24,174 bases of DNA from JBBQXK01 sp038251625 (GCA_038251625.1 JBBSBE010000051.1:1-24174), one strand, 5' to 3'; shown: positions 16,296 through 24,114, counted from the stretch's first letter. Notes: generated by a model not told the origin, from the sequence alone. Translations and numbers: made by a program.

Positions 16296-17000
16296 ATGAA
16301 AAACGCAAAATCGTTGCTGGATGGATTGTTGGGCGGCGCCGGCGCATCGCAGGCAGGCATCGGTGGGATGGCCGGGCAGGCGATGGACGCCTGGAACCGT
16401 CAATCGGGCATGGCAAAGGGCGCAATCGGCGGCGGGCTGCTGGCCGTGCTTCTGGGCGGCAGCGGCACGCGCAAACTTGCCGGATCCGCGCTCAAGGTCG
16501 GCGGCGCCGCGCTGATCGGCGGGCTGGCCTACAAGGCCTGGCAGGACTGGCAGGCGGGCAAGGCCGCATCCGCCACGCCAGAGGGCGGGCCCGTGGCCCT
16601 GCCCGCCCCCGATGGCACGCCATTCGCGCCCCTCGGCGCCGCTGCGCAGGACGACCGCGCAGCGCGCCTCTTGCAGGTGATGGTCGCGGCGGCAAAGGCC
16701 GATGGCCATGTCACGACGACCGAACGACGCCGCATCGGCGCGCAACTGGCCGAAATGGGCCTGCAGGCGGATGCCCAGGGCCTGATCGAGGCCGAACTCG
16801 ACGCCCCGCTCGATGTGGGCCGCATCGCCGCCCTTGCCCGCACGCCCGAGGAAGCGGCAGAGATCTATGCCGCCTCGCTTCTTGTGGTCGACCCAGAGGC
16901 CCCCGCCGAAAAAGGGTATCTGGCGATGCTTGCGGCGCGCATGAACCTAGATCCCGGCCTTGTCGCGCATCTCGAGGCGAAGGCGGCAGCGCTGGCCTGA
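16296..17000 (+). CDS. YebE/DUF533 family protein with TerB-like C-terminal domain
   Basis: A 234-residue protein. The N-terminus (1-100) is rich in glycine and alanine with a hydrophobic stretch AIGGGLLAVLLGGSG (about 43-57) and GGAALIGGLAYKAWQDWQ (about 69-86), typical of DUF533/YebE and likely membrane-associated. The C-terminus (about 115-230) is a helical TerB-like domain: LLQVMVAAAKADGHVTTTERRRIG (an acidic DGHV...E metal-site-like block), then LDAPLDVGRIAALA and EEAAEIYAASLLVVDPEAPAEKGYL. YebE in enterobacteria is an envelope-stress gene of unknown biochemical role. GAGGAGGG is a strong ribosome site. It is divergent from the S8 protease, 217 bases between starts, and ends in a convergent hairpin with bhcR. 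Confidence 0.85.
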   Translation: MKNAKSLLDGLLGGAGASQAGIGGMAGQAMDAWNRQSGMAKGAIGGGLLAVLLGGSGTRKLAGSALKVGGAALIGGLAYKAWQDWQAGKAASATPEGGPVALPAPDGTPFAPLGAAAQDDRAARLLQVMVAAAKADGHVTTTERRRIGAQLAEMGLQADAQGLIEAELDAPLDVGRIAALARTPEEAAEIYAASLLVVDPEAPAEKGYLAMLAARMNLDPGLVAHLEAKAAALA

Positions 17001-17005
17001 CCGGT

Positions 17006-17031
17006 CCGCGCCCCTTCCCGGAGGGGCGCGG
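17006..17031. terminator. Convergent hairpin between yebE-like gene and bhcR
   Basis: Perfect 10-bp stem CCGCGCCCCT / AGGGGCGCGG with a six-base loop, located between the two convergent stop codons (17000 and 17038). There is no T-run on the plus strand. It probably works as a bidirectional transcript end or 3' stabiliser. Confidence 0.6.
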
Positions 17032-17037
17032 CCATCA

Positions 17038-17856
17038 TCAGGGCTGCACCCCGCCCGTCGCTTCCGTCACCTGATCGGCGGCGGCGCGGACCAGCGCGCC
17101 AATGCGCGTGGCATCCGACAGCCCAAGGCGAAACGCGGGGCCAGAGACGGAAAGACCCGCAATCGCCTCGCCATAGGCGTTGAACACAGGGGCCGCGATG
17201 CAGCGCATGCCTTCGGCGCGTTCCTGATCGTCGATCGAATAGCCGCGTTCCCGTGTGCGTGCGAGATCGCGCATCAGCGACGCCTCGGACGTGATCGACA
17301 GCGAGGTAAAGCGGGCAAGCCCCTGCCGCGCCACGATCCCCGCCACGCGGTCGGGTGCGTACCAGGCCAAAAGCGCCTTGCCGATGCCAGACACATGCAT
17401 CGGCCCGCGCGTCCCGGGGGGAAAGAAGGCGCGTATCGCCTCGCTGGTTTCGACCTGGCTCAGGAACAGCACTTCCTCACGCCATTCCACGCCCAGATTG
17501 GCCGTCTCGCCGCTGGCGCGCATCAGCGCATCCATCGGCTGACGCGCGCGCTCGATCACCTTGGTGCGGCGCAGAAACGCAGACCCCACGCGAAACGCCC
17601 CGCCCCCGATGTGCCAAAGCTGCCCCGGTTCCTCGATCTCGACCATTCCGTGCCCCTGCAGCGTCACAAGCGCGCGAAAGACCGTGGCCACCGCCTGTCC
17701 GCTGGTCGCGGCGAGTTGCGACAGGGTCAGCCCCGGCGCGCGGGCAAGATGGTCAAGCAGGACCAGCGCGCGGTCCAGCGCCTGCACCGTGTTCTGGTCG
17801 GTCTTGTCGTTGAACGCGCGCGGGCGACCACGGGCTTTCCTGGGGGGCGTGGCCAT
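17038..17856 (-). CDS. bhcR: IclR-family regulator of the beta-hydroxyaspartate cycle
   Basis: A 272-residue IclR-family protein. A basic N-terminus (PPRKARGRPR) precedes the winged helix (about 22-85: LDRALVLLDHLA, LTLSQLAATSGQAVATVFRALVTLQ). The C-terminal effector domain (about 95-265) includes GPMHVSGIGKALLAW and ERAEGMRCIAAPVFNAYGEAIAGLSVSGP. BhcR is described as the glyoxylate-responsive regulator of the bhc genes, and this gene is divergent from bhcA with 173 bases between. Start at 17856 is preferred over the ATG at 17862: AGAAGG is seven bases from the former and one from the latter. The assignment to BhcR rests on family and location; the ligand is not visible in the sequence. Confidence 0.9.
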   Translation of the reverse strand: MATPPRKARGRPRAFNDKTDQNTVQALDRALVLLDHLARAPGLTLSQLAATSGQAVATVFRALVTLQGHGMVEIEEPGQLWHIGGGAFRVGSAFLRRTKVIERARQPMDALMRASGETANLGVEWREEVLFLSQVETSEAIRAFFPPGTRGPMHVSGIGKALLAWYAPDRVAGIVARQGLARFTSLSITSEASLMRDLARTRERGYSIDDQERAEGMRCIAAPVFNAYGEAIAGLSVSGPAFRLGLSDATRIGALVRAAADQVTEATGGVQP

Positions 17857-17925
17857 CTGCATGCCTTCTGGTTGCGAATTCTGTGCTGCGTTGCGGCTGA
17901 AAAAGCGGCAAGTGCTTGGTCTACC

Positions 17926-17945
17926 GAAAGAATAGCATGTCTTTC
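17926..17945. promoter_or_regulatory. Secondary inverted repeat in bhcR-bhcA region
   Basis: GAAAGA-N8-TCTTTC, a 6-base-arm dyad centred 24 bases from the main CGAAAA dyad, roughly two helical turns. On the minus strand a TATTCT that could be the bhcR -10 lies inside it. It could be an additional regulator site for autoregulation; chance is possible. Confidence 0.35.
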
Positions 17946-17951
17946 CACGAA

Positions 17952-17970
17952 CGAAAAACATTTTCGAAAA
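17952..17970. promoter_or_regulatory. Probable BhcR operator
   Basis: A perfect inverted repeat CGAAAA-ACA-TTTTCG (17952-17966) overlaps a second palindrome TTTTCGAAAA (17961-17970), so the TTTTCG half-site is shared. Fifteen-base dyads with a three-base spacer and A/T-rich arms are typical of IclR-family operators. It lies in the bhcR-bhcA gap, 60 bases before the bhcA start. Binding is inferred. Confidence 0.65.
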
Positions 17971-18029
17971 AATTGCAGGTGAGGGTGGAAGCGCCTATGA
18001 CAGCGCAGCATCTGTTGGGAGAGCGCATC

Positions 18030-19217
18030 ATGTCGAGCCAGAACCCCGTTTTCATCCCCGGCCCCACCAATATCCCCGAGGCGATCCGCAAGGCCTGCGA
18101 CGTACCGACGATGGATCACCGCTCAGCCGCATTCGGGCGGATGTACCGCCCTGCGGTCGCAGGCGTGAAGCGGGTGATGGGCACGACCGGAGACGTGGTG
18201 ATCTTCCCGGCAACCGGTACCGGGGGATGGGAAGCGGCGGTGACCAACACGCTTTCACCCGGCGATACGGTTCTGGCCGCGCGGTTCGGGATGTTCAGCC
18301 ACCGCTGGATCGACCTTTGCCGCAAGCACGGCCTGACCGTCGAGGTGATCGAGGCGCCATGGGGCCAGGGCATTCCGCTGGCCGCGATGGAGGCCGCGCT
18401 CAAGGCCGATACAACCGGGCGCATCAAGGCGGTTCTGGCCACCCATAACGAAACCGCCACCGGCGTGGTGTCCGATATCGCAGGCCTGCGCCGTGCGATG
18501 GACAAGGCCGGGCACAGCGCGATGCTCTTTGTCGATGGCGTGTCCTCCATTGGGTCGATGCCGTTCGAGATGGATAACTGGGGCGTGGATATTGCGGTCA
18601 CCGGCAGCCAGAAGGGCTTCATGCTGCCTGCGGGCCTCTCGATCGTGGGCCTCAGCCCGCGCGCCATGGCGGCCTGCGAGACCGGCACCTGCCCCCGCGC
18701 CTTCTTCGACTTCCGCGACATGCTGAAGGCAACAGCCACCGGTGGCTACCCCTACACTCCCGCCGTCGGGCTGATCGCGGGCCTCGCCGCCTCCATCGAG
18801 ATGCTGGAGGATGAGGGCATGCCAGCGGTCTATGCGCGCCACAAGCGCCTTGCCGAAGGCGTGCGCCGGGCCGTGGCGGCATGGGGGATGAAACCCTGCG
18901 CCGTCTCGCCCGATCTGTATTCGCAGACCGTCACCGCCGTGGTGGTGCCCGAGGGCTGCAACGGCACCGATCTGGTGAAACTGGCGGCAGACAAGTATGA
19001 TGTGGCCTTCGGCGTGGGTCTGGGCGAAGTTGCGGGCAAGGTATTCCGCATCGGGCACCTTGGCATGCTGACGGATGTGATGGTTCTGGCCGGCCTTGCC
19101 GCTGCGGAAATGTGCATGGCCGATCTTGGCTGGCCGGTAACCCTTGGGTCCGGCGTGGCGGCGGCGCAGGATTTCTATCGCGGGTCGGTCGCGGCAGAAG
19201 CCCGCGCCGCAGCGTGA
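18030..19217 (+). CDS. bhcA: Aspartate-glyoxylate aminotransferase BhcA
   Basis: A 395-residue class V PLP aminotransferase (serine-glyoxylate/alanine-glyoxylate type). N-terminal NPVFIPGPTNIPEAIRKA, substrate-binding FPATGTGGWEAA (59-70), ATHNETATGV (137-146), FVDGVSSIGSM (167-177), and the PLP lysine K195 in VTGSQKGFMLP. In the BHAC it converts glyoxylate plus aspartate to glycine plus oxaloacetate, feeding glycine to BhcC. The BhcA name over a serine-cycle enzyme is decided by the genes behind it, bhcB-bhcC-bhcD, and by my recollection of close similarity to the Paracoccus protein. The ATG at 18030 follows GGGAGAG at six bases; earlier in-frame ATGs lie in the operator region. Confidence 0.95.
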   Translation: MSSQNPVFIPGPTNIPEAIRKACDVPTMDHRSAAFGRMYRPAVAGVKRVMGTTGDVVIFPATGTGGWEAAVTNTLSPGDTVLAARFGMFSHRWIDLCRKHGLTVEVIEAPWGQGIPLAAMEAALKADTTGRIKAVLATHNETATGVVSDIAGLRRAMDKAGHSAMLFVDGVSSIGSMPFEMDNWGVDIAVTGSQKGFMLPAGLSIVGLSPRAMAACETGTCPRAFFDFRDMLKATATGGYPYTPAVGLIAGLAASIEMLEDEGMPAVYARHKRLAEGVRRAVAAWGMKPCAVSPDLYSQTVTAVVVPEGCNGTDLVKLAADKYDVAFGVGLGEVAGKVFRIGHLGMLTDVMVLAGLAAAEMCMADLGWPVTLGSGVAAAQDFYRGSVAAEARAAA

Positions 19218-19231
19218 TCCGTTCGGGCGGA

Positions 19232-19280
19232 GCGGGGGCCAGCCCCCGCGCCCCCGGGATATTTGGAACAGAGAAGAAGG
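19232..19280 (+). repeat. Dispersed hairpin-tail repeat, copy B
   Basis: Hairpin GCGGGGGC / GCCCCCGC (8-bp arms, 2 bases between, so the real loop opens to at least 4), then CCCCCGGGATATTT and CAGAGAAGAA. It sits between bhcA and bhcB, ending nine bases before the bhcB ATG, so its purine-rich tail may serve as part of the ribosome binding site. The stem could slow RNA decay or alter bhcA/bhcB stoichiometry. Confidence 0.75.
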
Positions 19281-19288
19281 GGCCGGAG

Positions 19289-20257
19289 ATGAAGGACATA
19301 GGCGGTATGGACGTACCGACGTTCGAGGATGTGGTGGTCGCGCATGACCGTATCCGACCCTACATCCACCGCACGCCCGTGCTGACCTCCAGCTATCTGA
19401 ACGCGCTGACCGGGGCGGACCTGTTCTTCAAATGCGAAAACTTCCAGAAGGCGGGTGCGTTCAAGGTGCGGGGCGCGTCGAACGCCGTGTTCGGCCTGCG
19501 CGACGACCAGCTTGAAAAGGGCGTGGCCACGCATTCCAGCGGCAATCACGCGCTGAGCCTGTCATACGCGGCCGGGCGGCGGGGCATCCCCTGCAACGTC
19601 GTGATGCCGCGCACCGCACCGCAGGCCAAGAAGGATGCCGTGCGCGGATACGGCGGGGTGATCGTGGAATGCGAGCCTTCGACCAGTTCCCGCGAGGCGG
19701 TCTTTGCCGAGGTGCAGGCGCGAACCGGCGCCGATTTCGTACATCCCTACAACGACCCCCGCGTGATCGCGGGGCAGGCCACCTGCAGCCGCGAGCTGAT
19801 GGAACAGGTCGAGGGGCTGGAGGCTGTGGTGGCGCCCATCGGGGGCGGGGGCATGATTTCGGGCACCTGTCTCACGCTGTCCAACACCGCACCCGGGGTG
19901 AAAATCTACGCGGCCGAACCGCTGAACGCCGACGATGCCGCGCGCAGTTTCCGGGCCGGGCACATCATTGCCGATGACGCGCCCGAAACGGTGGCTGACG
20001 GGTTGAAGGTGCCGCTGAAGGACCTCACCTGGTACTTCGTGAAGAACCACGTCACGGACGTCTTCACCGCCACCGAGGATGAGATCATCGAGGCGATGAA
20101 GCTGACGTGGAAGCGGATGAAGATCGTGATCGAGGCCAGCTGCGCGGTGCCGCTGGCGGTGATCCTGAAAAACCCGGACGCGTTCCGGGGCAAGCGTGTG
20201 GGCGTGATCATCACCGGCGGGAACGTCGATCTTGATACGCTGCCTTGGATGAAATGA
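19289..20257 (+). CDS. bhcB: Beta-hydroxyaspartate dehydratase BhcB
   Basis: A 322-residue fold-type II PLP enzyme of the serine/threonine dehydratase family. PLP lysine K59 in AGAFKVRGASNA, THSSGNHALSLSYAA (81-95), the glycine-rich phosphate-binding loop GGGGMISG, and VIITGGNVD near the C-terminus. BhcB removes water from erythro-beta-hydroxyaspartate to give iminosuccinate for BhcD. The start at 19289 follows AGAAGGGGCCGGAG; a second ATG at 19307 is an alternative that would still retain the whole fold. It is 71 bases after bhcA, with repeat copy B between, and 10 bases before bhcC. A generic threo-3-hydroxyaspartate dehydratase would look similar; the cluster fixes the role. Confidence 0.95.
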   Translation: MKDIGGMDVPTFEDVVVAHDRIRPYIHRTPVLTSSYLNALTGADLFFKCENFQKAGAFKVRGASNAVFGLRDDQLEKGVATHSSGNHALSLSYAAGRRGIPCNVVMPRTAPQAKKDAVRGYGGVIVECEPSTSSREAVFAEVQARTGADFVHPYNDPRVIAGQATCSRELMEQVEGLEAVVAPIGGGGMISGTCLTLSNTAPGVKIYAAEPLNADDAARSFRAGHIIADDAPETVADGLKVPLKDLTWYFVKNHVTDVFTATEDEIIEAMKLTWKRMKIVIEASCAVPLAVILKNPDAFRGKRVGVIITGGNVDLDTLPWMK

Positions 20258-20267
20258 GGAGAGAGCC

Positions 20268-21431
20268 ATGAATATTTCCCCGAAATTCGAAGGACTTGAG
20301 GTAGGCTACGACATCCCCGCCCTGCCCGGGATGGACGAGGCCGACATCCAGACGCCCTGCCTTGTGCTGGATCTCGACGCGCTGGAGCGCAACATCAAGA
20401 AGATGGGCGACTATGCCAAATCCAAGGGGATGCGGCACCGTGTGCACGGCAAGATGCACAAATCGGTGGATGTGGCCCTGTTGCAGGAACGTCTTGGCGG
20501 ATCGGTCGGCGTGTGCTGCCAGAAGGTGAGCGAGGCCGAGGTGTTTGCGCGCGGCGGCATCAAGGATGTGCTGATCAGCAATCAGGTGCGCGATCCGGCC
20601 AAGATCGACCGGCTGGCGCGGATCCCGAAACTCGGGTCGCGGGCGATCTGCTGCGTGGATGATCTTGAAAATATTGCAGGACTGTCAGCGGCGGCGGTGA
20701 AGCATGGCACGCAGATCGAGTGCCTGGTGGAAATCGACTGTGGCGCTGGCCGCTGCGGAGTGAAGACGACGCCCGAGGTTGTGGCGCTGGCGAAGGCCAT
20801 CGACGCGGCTGAGGGGCTGAAATTTGCGGGCATCCAGGCCTATCAGGGCGCGATGCAGCACATGGACAAATACGAGGACCGCAAGGCCAAGCTCGACCTC
20901 GCCGTGGCGCAGGTGAAAGACGCGGTCGATACGCTGAAAGCGGACGGCATCGCTTGCGATATCGTCGGCGGTGGCGGCACCGGCAGCTACTATTTTGAAT
21001 CGACCTCGGGCGTCTACAACGAGTTGCAGTGCGGCAGCTACGCCTTCATGGATGCCGACTACGGTCGCATCCTTGATGTGGACGGCAAGCGGATCGATCA
21101 GGGGGAATGGGAAAACGCGCTCTTCATCCTGACCTCCGTCATGTCGCACGCCAAGGCCGACAAGGCGATCTGTGATGCGGGCCTCAAGGCGCAGTCGGTG
21201 GATAGCGGCTTGCCGGTGATCTATGGCCGGACGGATGTGAAATACGTCAAATGCTCGGACGAGCATGGCGTGATCGAGGATCCGCAGGGCGTGCTGAAGG
21301 TCAACGACAAGCTGAAGCTGGTGCCGGGGCATTGCGACCCCACCTGCAACGTGCACGACTGGTACGTGGGCGTGCGCGGTGGCAAGGTCGAGGTTGTGTG
21401 GCCGGTTTCGGCGCGCGGCAAGGCCTATTGA
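20268..21431 (+). CDS. bhcC: Beta-hydroxyaspartate aldolase BhcC
   Basis: A 387-residue member of the D-threonine aldolase / alanine-racemase-like fold-type III PLP family. K62 in RVHGKMHKSVD is the likely Schiff-base lysine; CLVEIDCGAGRCGV and GGGGTGSYYFES follow; near the end H355-C-D357 in PGHCDPTCNVHD supplies the usual metal site. In the BHAC it condenses glyoxylate and glycine to (2R,3S)-beta-hydroxyaspartate, the carbon-carbon bond-forming step. GAGGAGAG lies a few bases before the ATG, overlapping the end of bhcB, so the two are tightly coupled. It is 52 bases from bhcD, with palindrome copy 2 between them. Confidence 0.95.
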   Translation: MNISPKFEGLEVGYDIPALPGMDEADIQTPCLVLDLDALERNIKKMGDYAKSKGMRHRVHGKMHKSVDVALLQERLGGSVGVCCQKVSEAEVFARGGIKDVLISNQVRDPAKIDRLARIPKLGSRAICCVDDLENIAGLSAAAVKHGTQIECLVEIDCGAGRCGVKTTPEVVALAKAIDAAEGLKFAGIQAYQGAMQHMDKYEDRKAKLDLAVAQVKDAVDTLKADGIACDIVGGGGTGSYYFESTSGVYNELQCGSYAFMDADYGRILDVDGKRIDQGEWENALFILTSVMSHAKADKAICDAGLKAQSVDSGLPVIYGRTDVKYVKCSDEHGVIEDPQGVLKVNDKLKLVPGHCDPTCNVHDWYVGVRGGKVEVVWPVSARGKAY

Positions 21432-21438
21432 GCACGGG

Positions 21439-21462
21439 TAGGGTGGGTGCACCCACCCTACG
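21439..21462. repeat. Perfect 24-base palindrome, copy 2
   Basis: Arms GTAGGGTGGGTG directly abutting their complement. It sits between the bhcC stop (21431) and the bhcD start (21484), eleven bases or so before the bhcD ribosome site AAAGGA. The inner 22 bases are identical to 6739-6760. In RNA it would be a strong hairpin inside the operon. Confidence 0.85.
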
Positions 21463-21483
21463 CTTTCCCGGAAAGGACGACCC

Positions 21484-22443
21484 ATGCTGATTGTGCCCGA
21501 GGCGCTGATCGCCGAACTGGTATCGCCGCAGGATGCCTTTGCTGCGGTAGAGGCGGTCTTCGCCGCGATGGCACGCGGGGATGCCTACAACTTCCCCGTC
21601 GTGCGAGAGGCGCTGGGCGAGGGGCGGCAATACGGCTTCAAGTCGGGCCTCGACCGGGCGGGGGCCAGCCTTGGCGTCAAGGCGGGGGGGTACTTTCCCG
21701 GCAACGCCGCCAAGGGCATGATCAACCACCAGTCCAGCGTGTTCCTATTTGACCCAGACACCGGGCGCCCCCTGGCCATGGTGGGTGGCAACCTGCTGAC
21801 GGCCCTGCGCACCGCCGCGGCCTCGGCGCTGTCCATTGACCGGCTCGCGCGCAAGGATGCCCGCGTGCTGGGCATGGTCGGGGCCGGGCATCAGGCCCGG
21901 TTCCAGCTTCGTGCAGCAGCGCGGGTGCGGGCGTTCGAGCGGGTCATCGGCTGGAACTATCACCCCGACATGCTGTCCGGTCTGGCCGAGGTGGCGGCGG
22001 AACTGGGCCTGCCATTCGAGGCCGTGCCGCTGGCCCGGATGGTCGAGGCGGATGTGATCGTCACGATCACCTCATCCCCGGCCGCAAGCCTGATGGCCGC
22101 GCATGTGGCCCCCGGCGCACATCTGGCCTGCATGGGCACCGATACCATCGGGAAACAGGAGGTAGAGGCCGCCCTTCTGGCAGCAGCCACCGTCTTCACC
22201 GACGAGGTGGCGCAAAGCACCAGCATCGGCGAGGCGCAGCATGCGGTGGCGGCGGGCCTCATCGCCGCCGACGCGATCACACCCATCGGCGCGGTCCTGG
22301 TGGGCGCGCATCCGGGGCGCACCAGTGCCAGCGAGATCACGCTTTTCGACGGCACCGGGGTCGGTCTGCAGGACCTTGCCGTGGCAGCCGTCGCCGTTGC
22401 GCGCGCCCGCGAGCGTGGGCTGGGTATCGAGGTGCAGGTGTAA
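21484..22443 (+). CDS. bhcD: Iminosuccinate reductase BhcD
   Basis: A 319-residue member of the ornithine cyclodeaminase / mu-crystallin family. YNFPVVREAL (35-44), GVKAGGYFPGN, INHQSSVFLFD, GNLLTALRTAAASAL, a Rossmann dinucleotide site VGAGHQARFQ, CMGTDTIGKQE and FDGTGVGLQDLAVA. BhcD reduces iminosuccinate to L-aspartate with NAD(P)H, closing the BHAC by regenerating the BhcA amino donor. The ATG follows GGAAAGGACG. It is the last clearly BHAC gene of the operon; a small hairpin and an 81-base gap separate it from the GST-like gene. Confidence 0.95.
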   Translation: MLIVPEALIAELVSPQDAFAAVEAVFAAMARGDAYNFPVVREALGEGRQYGFKSGLDRAGASLGVKAGGYFPGNAAKGMINHQSSVFLFDPDTGRPLAMVGGNLLTALRTAAASALSIDRLARKDARVLGMVGAGHQARFQLRAAARVRAFERVIGWNYHPDMLSGLAEVAAELGLPFEAVPLARMVEADVIVTITSSPAASLMAAHVAPGAHLACMGTDTIGKQEVEAALLAAATVFTDEVAQSTSIGEAQHAVAAGLIAADAITPIGAVLVGAHPGRTSASEITLFDGTGVGLQDLAVAAVAVARARERGLGIEVQV

Positions 22444-22478
22444 GGCGGAAGGCGGATTGAAACCGCCCGCATCCCCGG

Positions 22479-22499
22479 CGATGGTCGCCATGACCATCG
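22479..22499 (+). terminator. Hairpin between bhcD and the GST-like gene
   Basis: CGATGGTC, a five-base loop GCCAT, GACCATCG: a perfect 8-bp stem 35 bases after the bhcD stop. No T-run follows, so it may be a weak or factor-assisted terminator or a 3' stabiliser rather than an intrinsic terminator. Confidence 0.4.
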
Positions 22500-22524
22500 A
22501 CGGATCCAAGGCCGGGGGGCGAAG

Positions 22525-23175
22525 ATGCGCGGAACCGTTACGCTGCACGGCTATCGGTTCAGCGTCTACACGCGTATCGCGCGCGTGGTACTGGCCGAAA
22601 AGGGTGTCGGCTACACGACCGAAGAGATTGATCCCTTCGCGCCCGACGTGCCGCTGGCCCATCTCGGGATGCACCCCTTTGGCCGCGTTCCGGTGCTGAC
22701 GCACGGCACCTTCCGCCTTTATGAAACGGCCGCCATCGCGCGCTACATCGACGCCGCCTTCGATGGCCCGCCGCTGACGCCCACCGATCCGCAAGCCCAG
22801 GCACGCATGGCGCAAGCGATCGCGATCACCGACAATTACGGATATTGGCCGATGGTGCGGCAGGTCTTTTCCCACCGCGTGTTTCGTCCACAAGCGGGCG
22901 AGCCTGCCCGCGAAGGCGAGGTTTCCGCGGGCCTCCACGCTTCGCAGCGGGTTCTGGCCGCGCTCGATGCCATCGCGGTCGAGGGCATGGTGCTGGGCGG
23001 CGCAACCGTCACGCTGGCAGATTGCCATCTGGCCCCGATGATCGACTATTTCGTGGCCGCGCCCGAGGGGGCAGAGATGCTGAACGGGCATCCTGCACTG
23101 GCGGATTGGTGGTCCGCCATGCGGGAATGGCCTACCCTTTTGCGGACAGACCCGGGGCGCCCCACAGCGGGCTGA
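22525..23175 (+). CDS. Glutathione S-transferase family protein
   Basis: A 216-residue GST. Thioredoxin-fold N-terminus (1-75): LHGYRFSVYTRIARVVLAEKG, HPFGRVPVLTHG (the cis-proline VPVL), and YETAAIARYI, the glutathione gamma-glutamyl contact. The helical C-terminal domain (about 90-205) has GATVTLADCHLAPMIDYF, the usual folding motif with its conserved Asp. Substrate unknown. It lies 81 bases downstream of bhcD on the same strand, so it may be read from the bhc operon. No role for a GST in the BHAC is established; it might protect against reactive aldehydes, but that is speculation. Confidence 0.9.
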   Translation: MRGTVTLHGYRFSVYTRIARVVLAEKGVGYTTEEIDPFAPDVPLAHLGMHPFGRVPVLTHGTFRLYETAAIARYIDAAFDGPPLTPTDPQAQARMAQAIAITDNYGYWPMVRQVFSHRVFRPQAGEPAREGEVSAGLHASQRVLAALDAIAVEGMVLGGATVTLADCHLAPMIDYFVAAPEGAEMLNGHPALADWWSAMREWPTLLRTDPGRPTAG

Positions 23176-23200
23176 CGCTACGCCCGCGTCGCTCGATGCC

Positions 23201-24019
23201 CTACCGGGCCAGCCCCATCGCCGCCAGATGTGCGGCACCCTTCTGGATATGGCGGCTGTCGTTCACCTCAAGGATCAGCCGGGGCATCCGGGGCAGCCGC
23301 TTCAGCGCGGCAAAGATCGTGCGCCACAGCAATTCCCCTTCGCCGGGATGCCAGTGCCGGTCGGCAAAGCCATCGGTATCCTGCAGATGCACGTGCTGCA
23401 GCCGCTTGCCCGCCACCTCGACGCACACATCGACCGGCGGCCCACCTGCCAGCCGGTGCGCATAATGCGCGTGCCCGGTATCCAGCGACACGGCAACGGC
23501 GGGGCTTTTCAGCGCATCGGCCAGACGCCCGCGCGCGCCCGCATCCACATCCTCCACATTCTCGATCACCAGTGTCACGCCCATCCCTTCGGCCCGCGCG
23601 ATCACCGGCGCCAGCAGCCAGCGCACGCGCTCGATCTGGATCAGCGCCTGCGCGGGCTCGGACTGGTGGTTGAAATGGTCCCACGTGGTCACGGGCGAAT
23701 GGATCACCATCTGGTCCGCCCCCAGCGCCGCGCAGGCATCCAGACACGCCAGCATCCGCGCGCGCGCAACCTCGGCCACGCCGGGATCGGGCGCATCGAT
23801 CTGAAAGCCCAGAAAAGGCCCGTGCAGCCCCAGCCGACCCTCGTGCCCCTCCAGCAACCCCTTCGCCCGCGCGATCAGGGCGCCCATGTCGCCCGCCAGC
23901 GCCTGCGGGCTGGCAAAGCTCTGCAATTCCAGATCGCGCGGCACCTCCAGCACCCAATCGCGGTGCCGCGCCAGCATGTCGAGCGTCAGCGCCACCCCCA
24001 GAACCGGTACATCCTCCAC
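23201..24019 (-). CDS. Sugar phosphate isomerase/epimerase-like TIM barrel
   Basis: About 272 residues of the xylose-isomerase-like TIM-barrel (AP endonuclease 2) superfamily. The metal-site pattern is visible: Glu153 (VIENVED), Asp180 and His183 (SLDTGHAHY), His209/His211 (LQHVHLQDTDG), His224 (DRHWHPGEG) and Glu251 (LILEVND). These proteins isomerise or epimerise sugars or related compounds; the substrate is not predictable. The start is uncertain: GTG at 24019 lies just before the conserved VPVLGVALTLD sequence. The frame extends upstream to 24166, but through repeat copy C, so I reject that. It converges with the GST gene, with 25 bases between the stops. Confidence 0.8.
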   Translation of the reverse strand: MEDVPVLGVALTLDMLARHRDWVLEVPRDLELQSFASPQALAGDMGALIARAKGLLEGHEGRLGLHGPFLGFQIDAPDPGVAEVARARMLACLDACAALGADQMVIHSPVTTWDHFNHQSEPAQALIQIERVRWLLAPVIARAEGMGVTLVIENVEDVDAGARGRLADALKSPAVAVSLDTGHAHYAHRLAGGPPVDVCVEVAGKRLQHVHLQDTDGFADRHWHPGEGELLWRTIFAALKRLPRMPRLILEVNDSRHIQKGAAHLAAMGLAR

Positions 24020-24043
24020 CTTTTCGCCCCCCCCCAAGAAAAC

Positions 24044-24114
24044 GGGGGCCGTCTGCCCCCCTCCGGGCTTTTCAGCCCGTTCACCCCCAAAGGATACTTG
24101 CACAAAGAAGAAAG
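24044..24114 (+). repeat. Dispersed hairpin-tail repeat, copy C
   Basis: Hairpin GGGGGC / GCCCCC with a 5-base loop (24044-24060), an additional hairpin CGGGCT / AGCCCG (24064-24079), then CCCCCAAAGGATACTTG and CAAAGAAGAA. The tail aligns with copies A and B. The extra hairpin makes it longer. It lies upstream of the TIM-barrel gene, at the edge of the window. Confidence 0.7.

Noticed and set aside
17916..18029. Longer N-terminus of BhcA (in-frame ATGs upstream)
   Set aside because: It would translate the operator region; the family sequence starts at 18030 with a good ribosome site.
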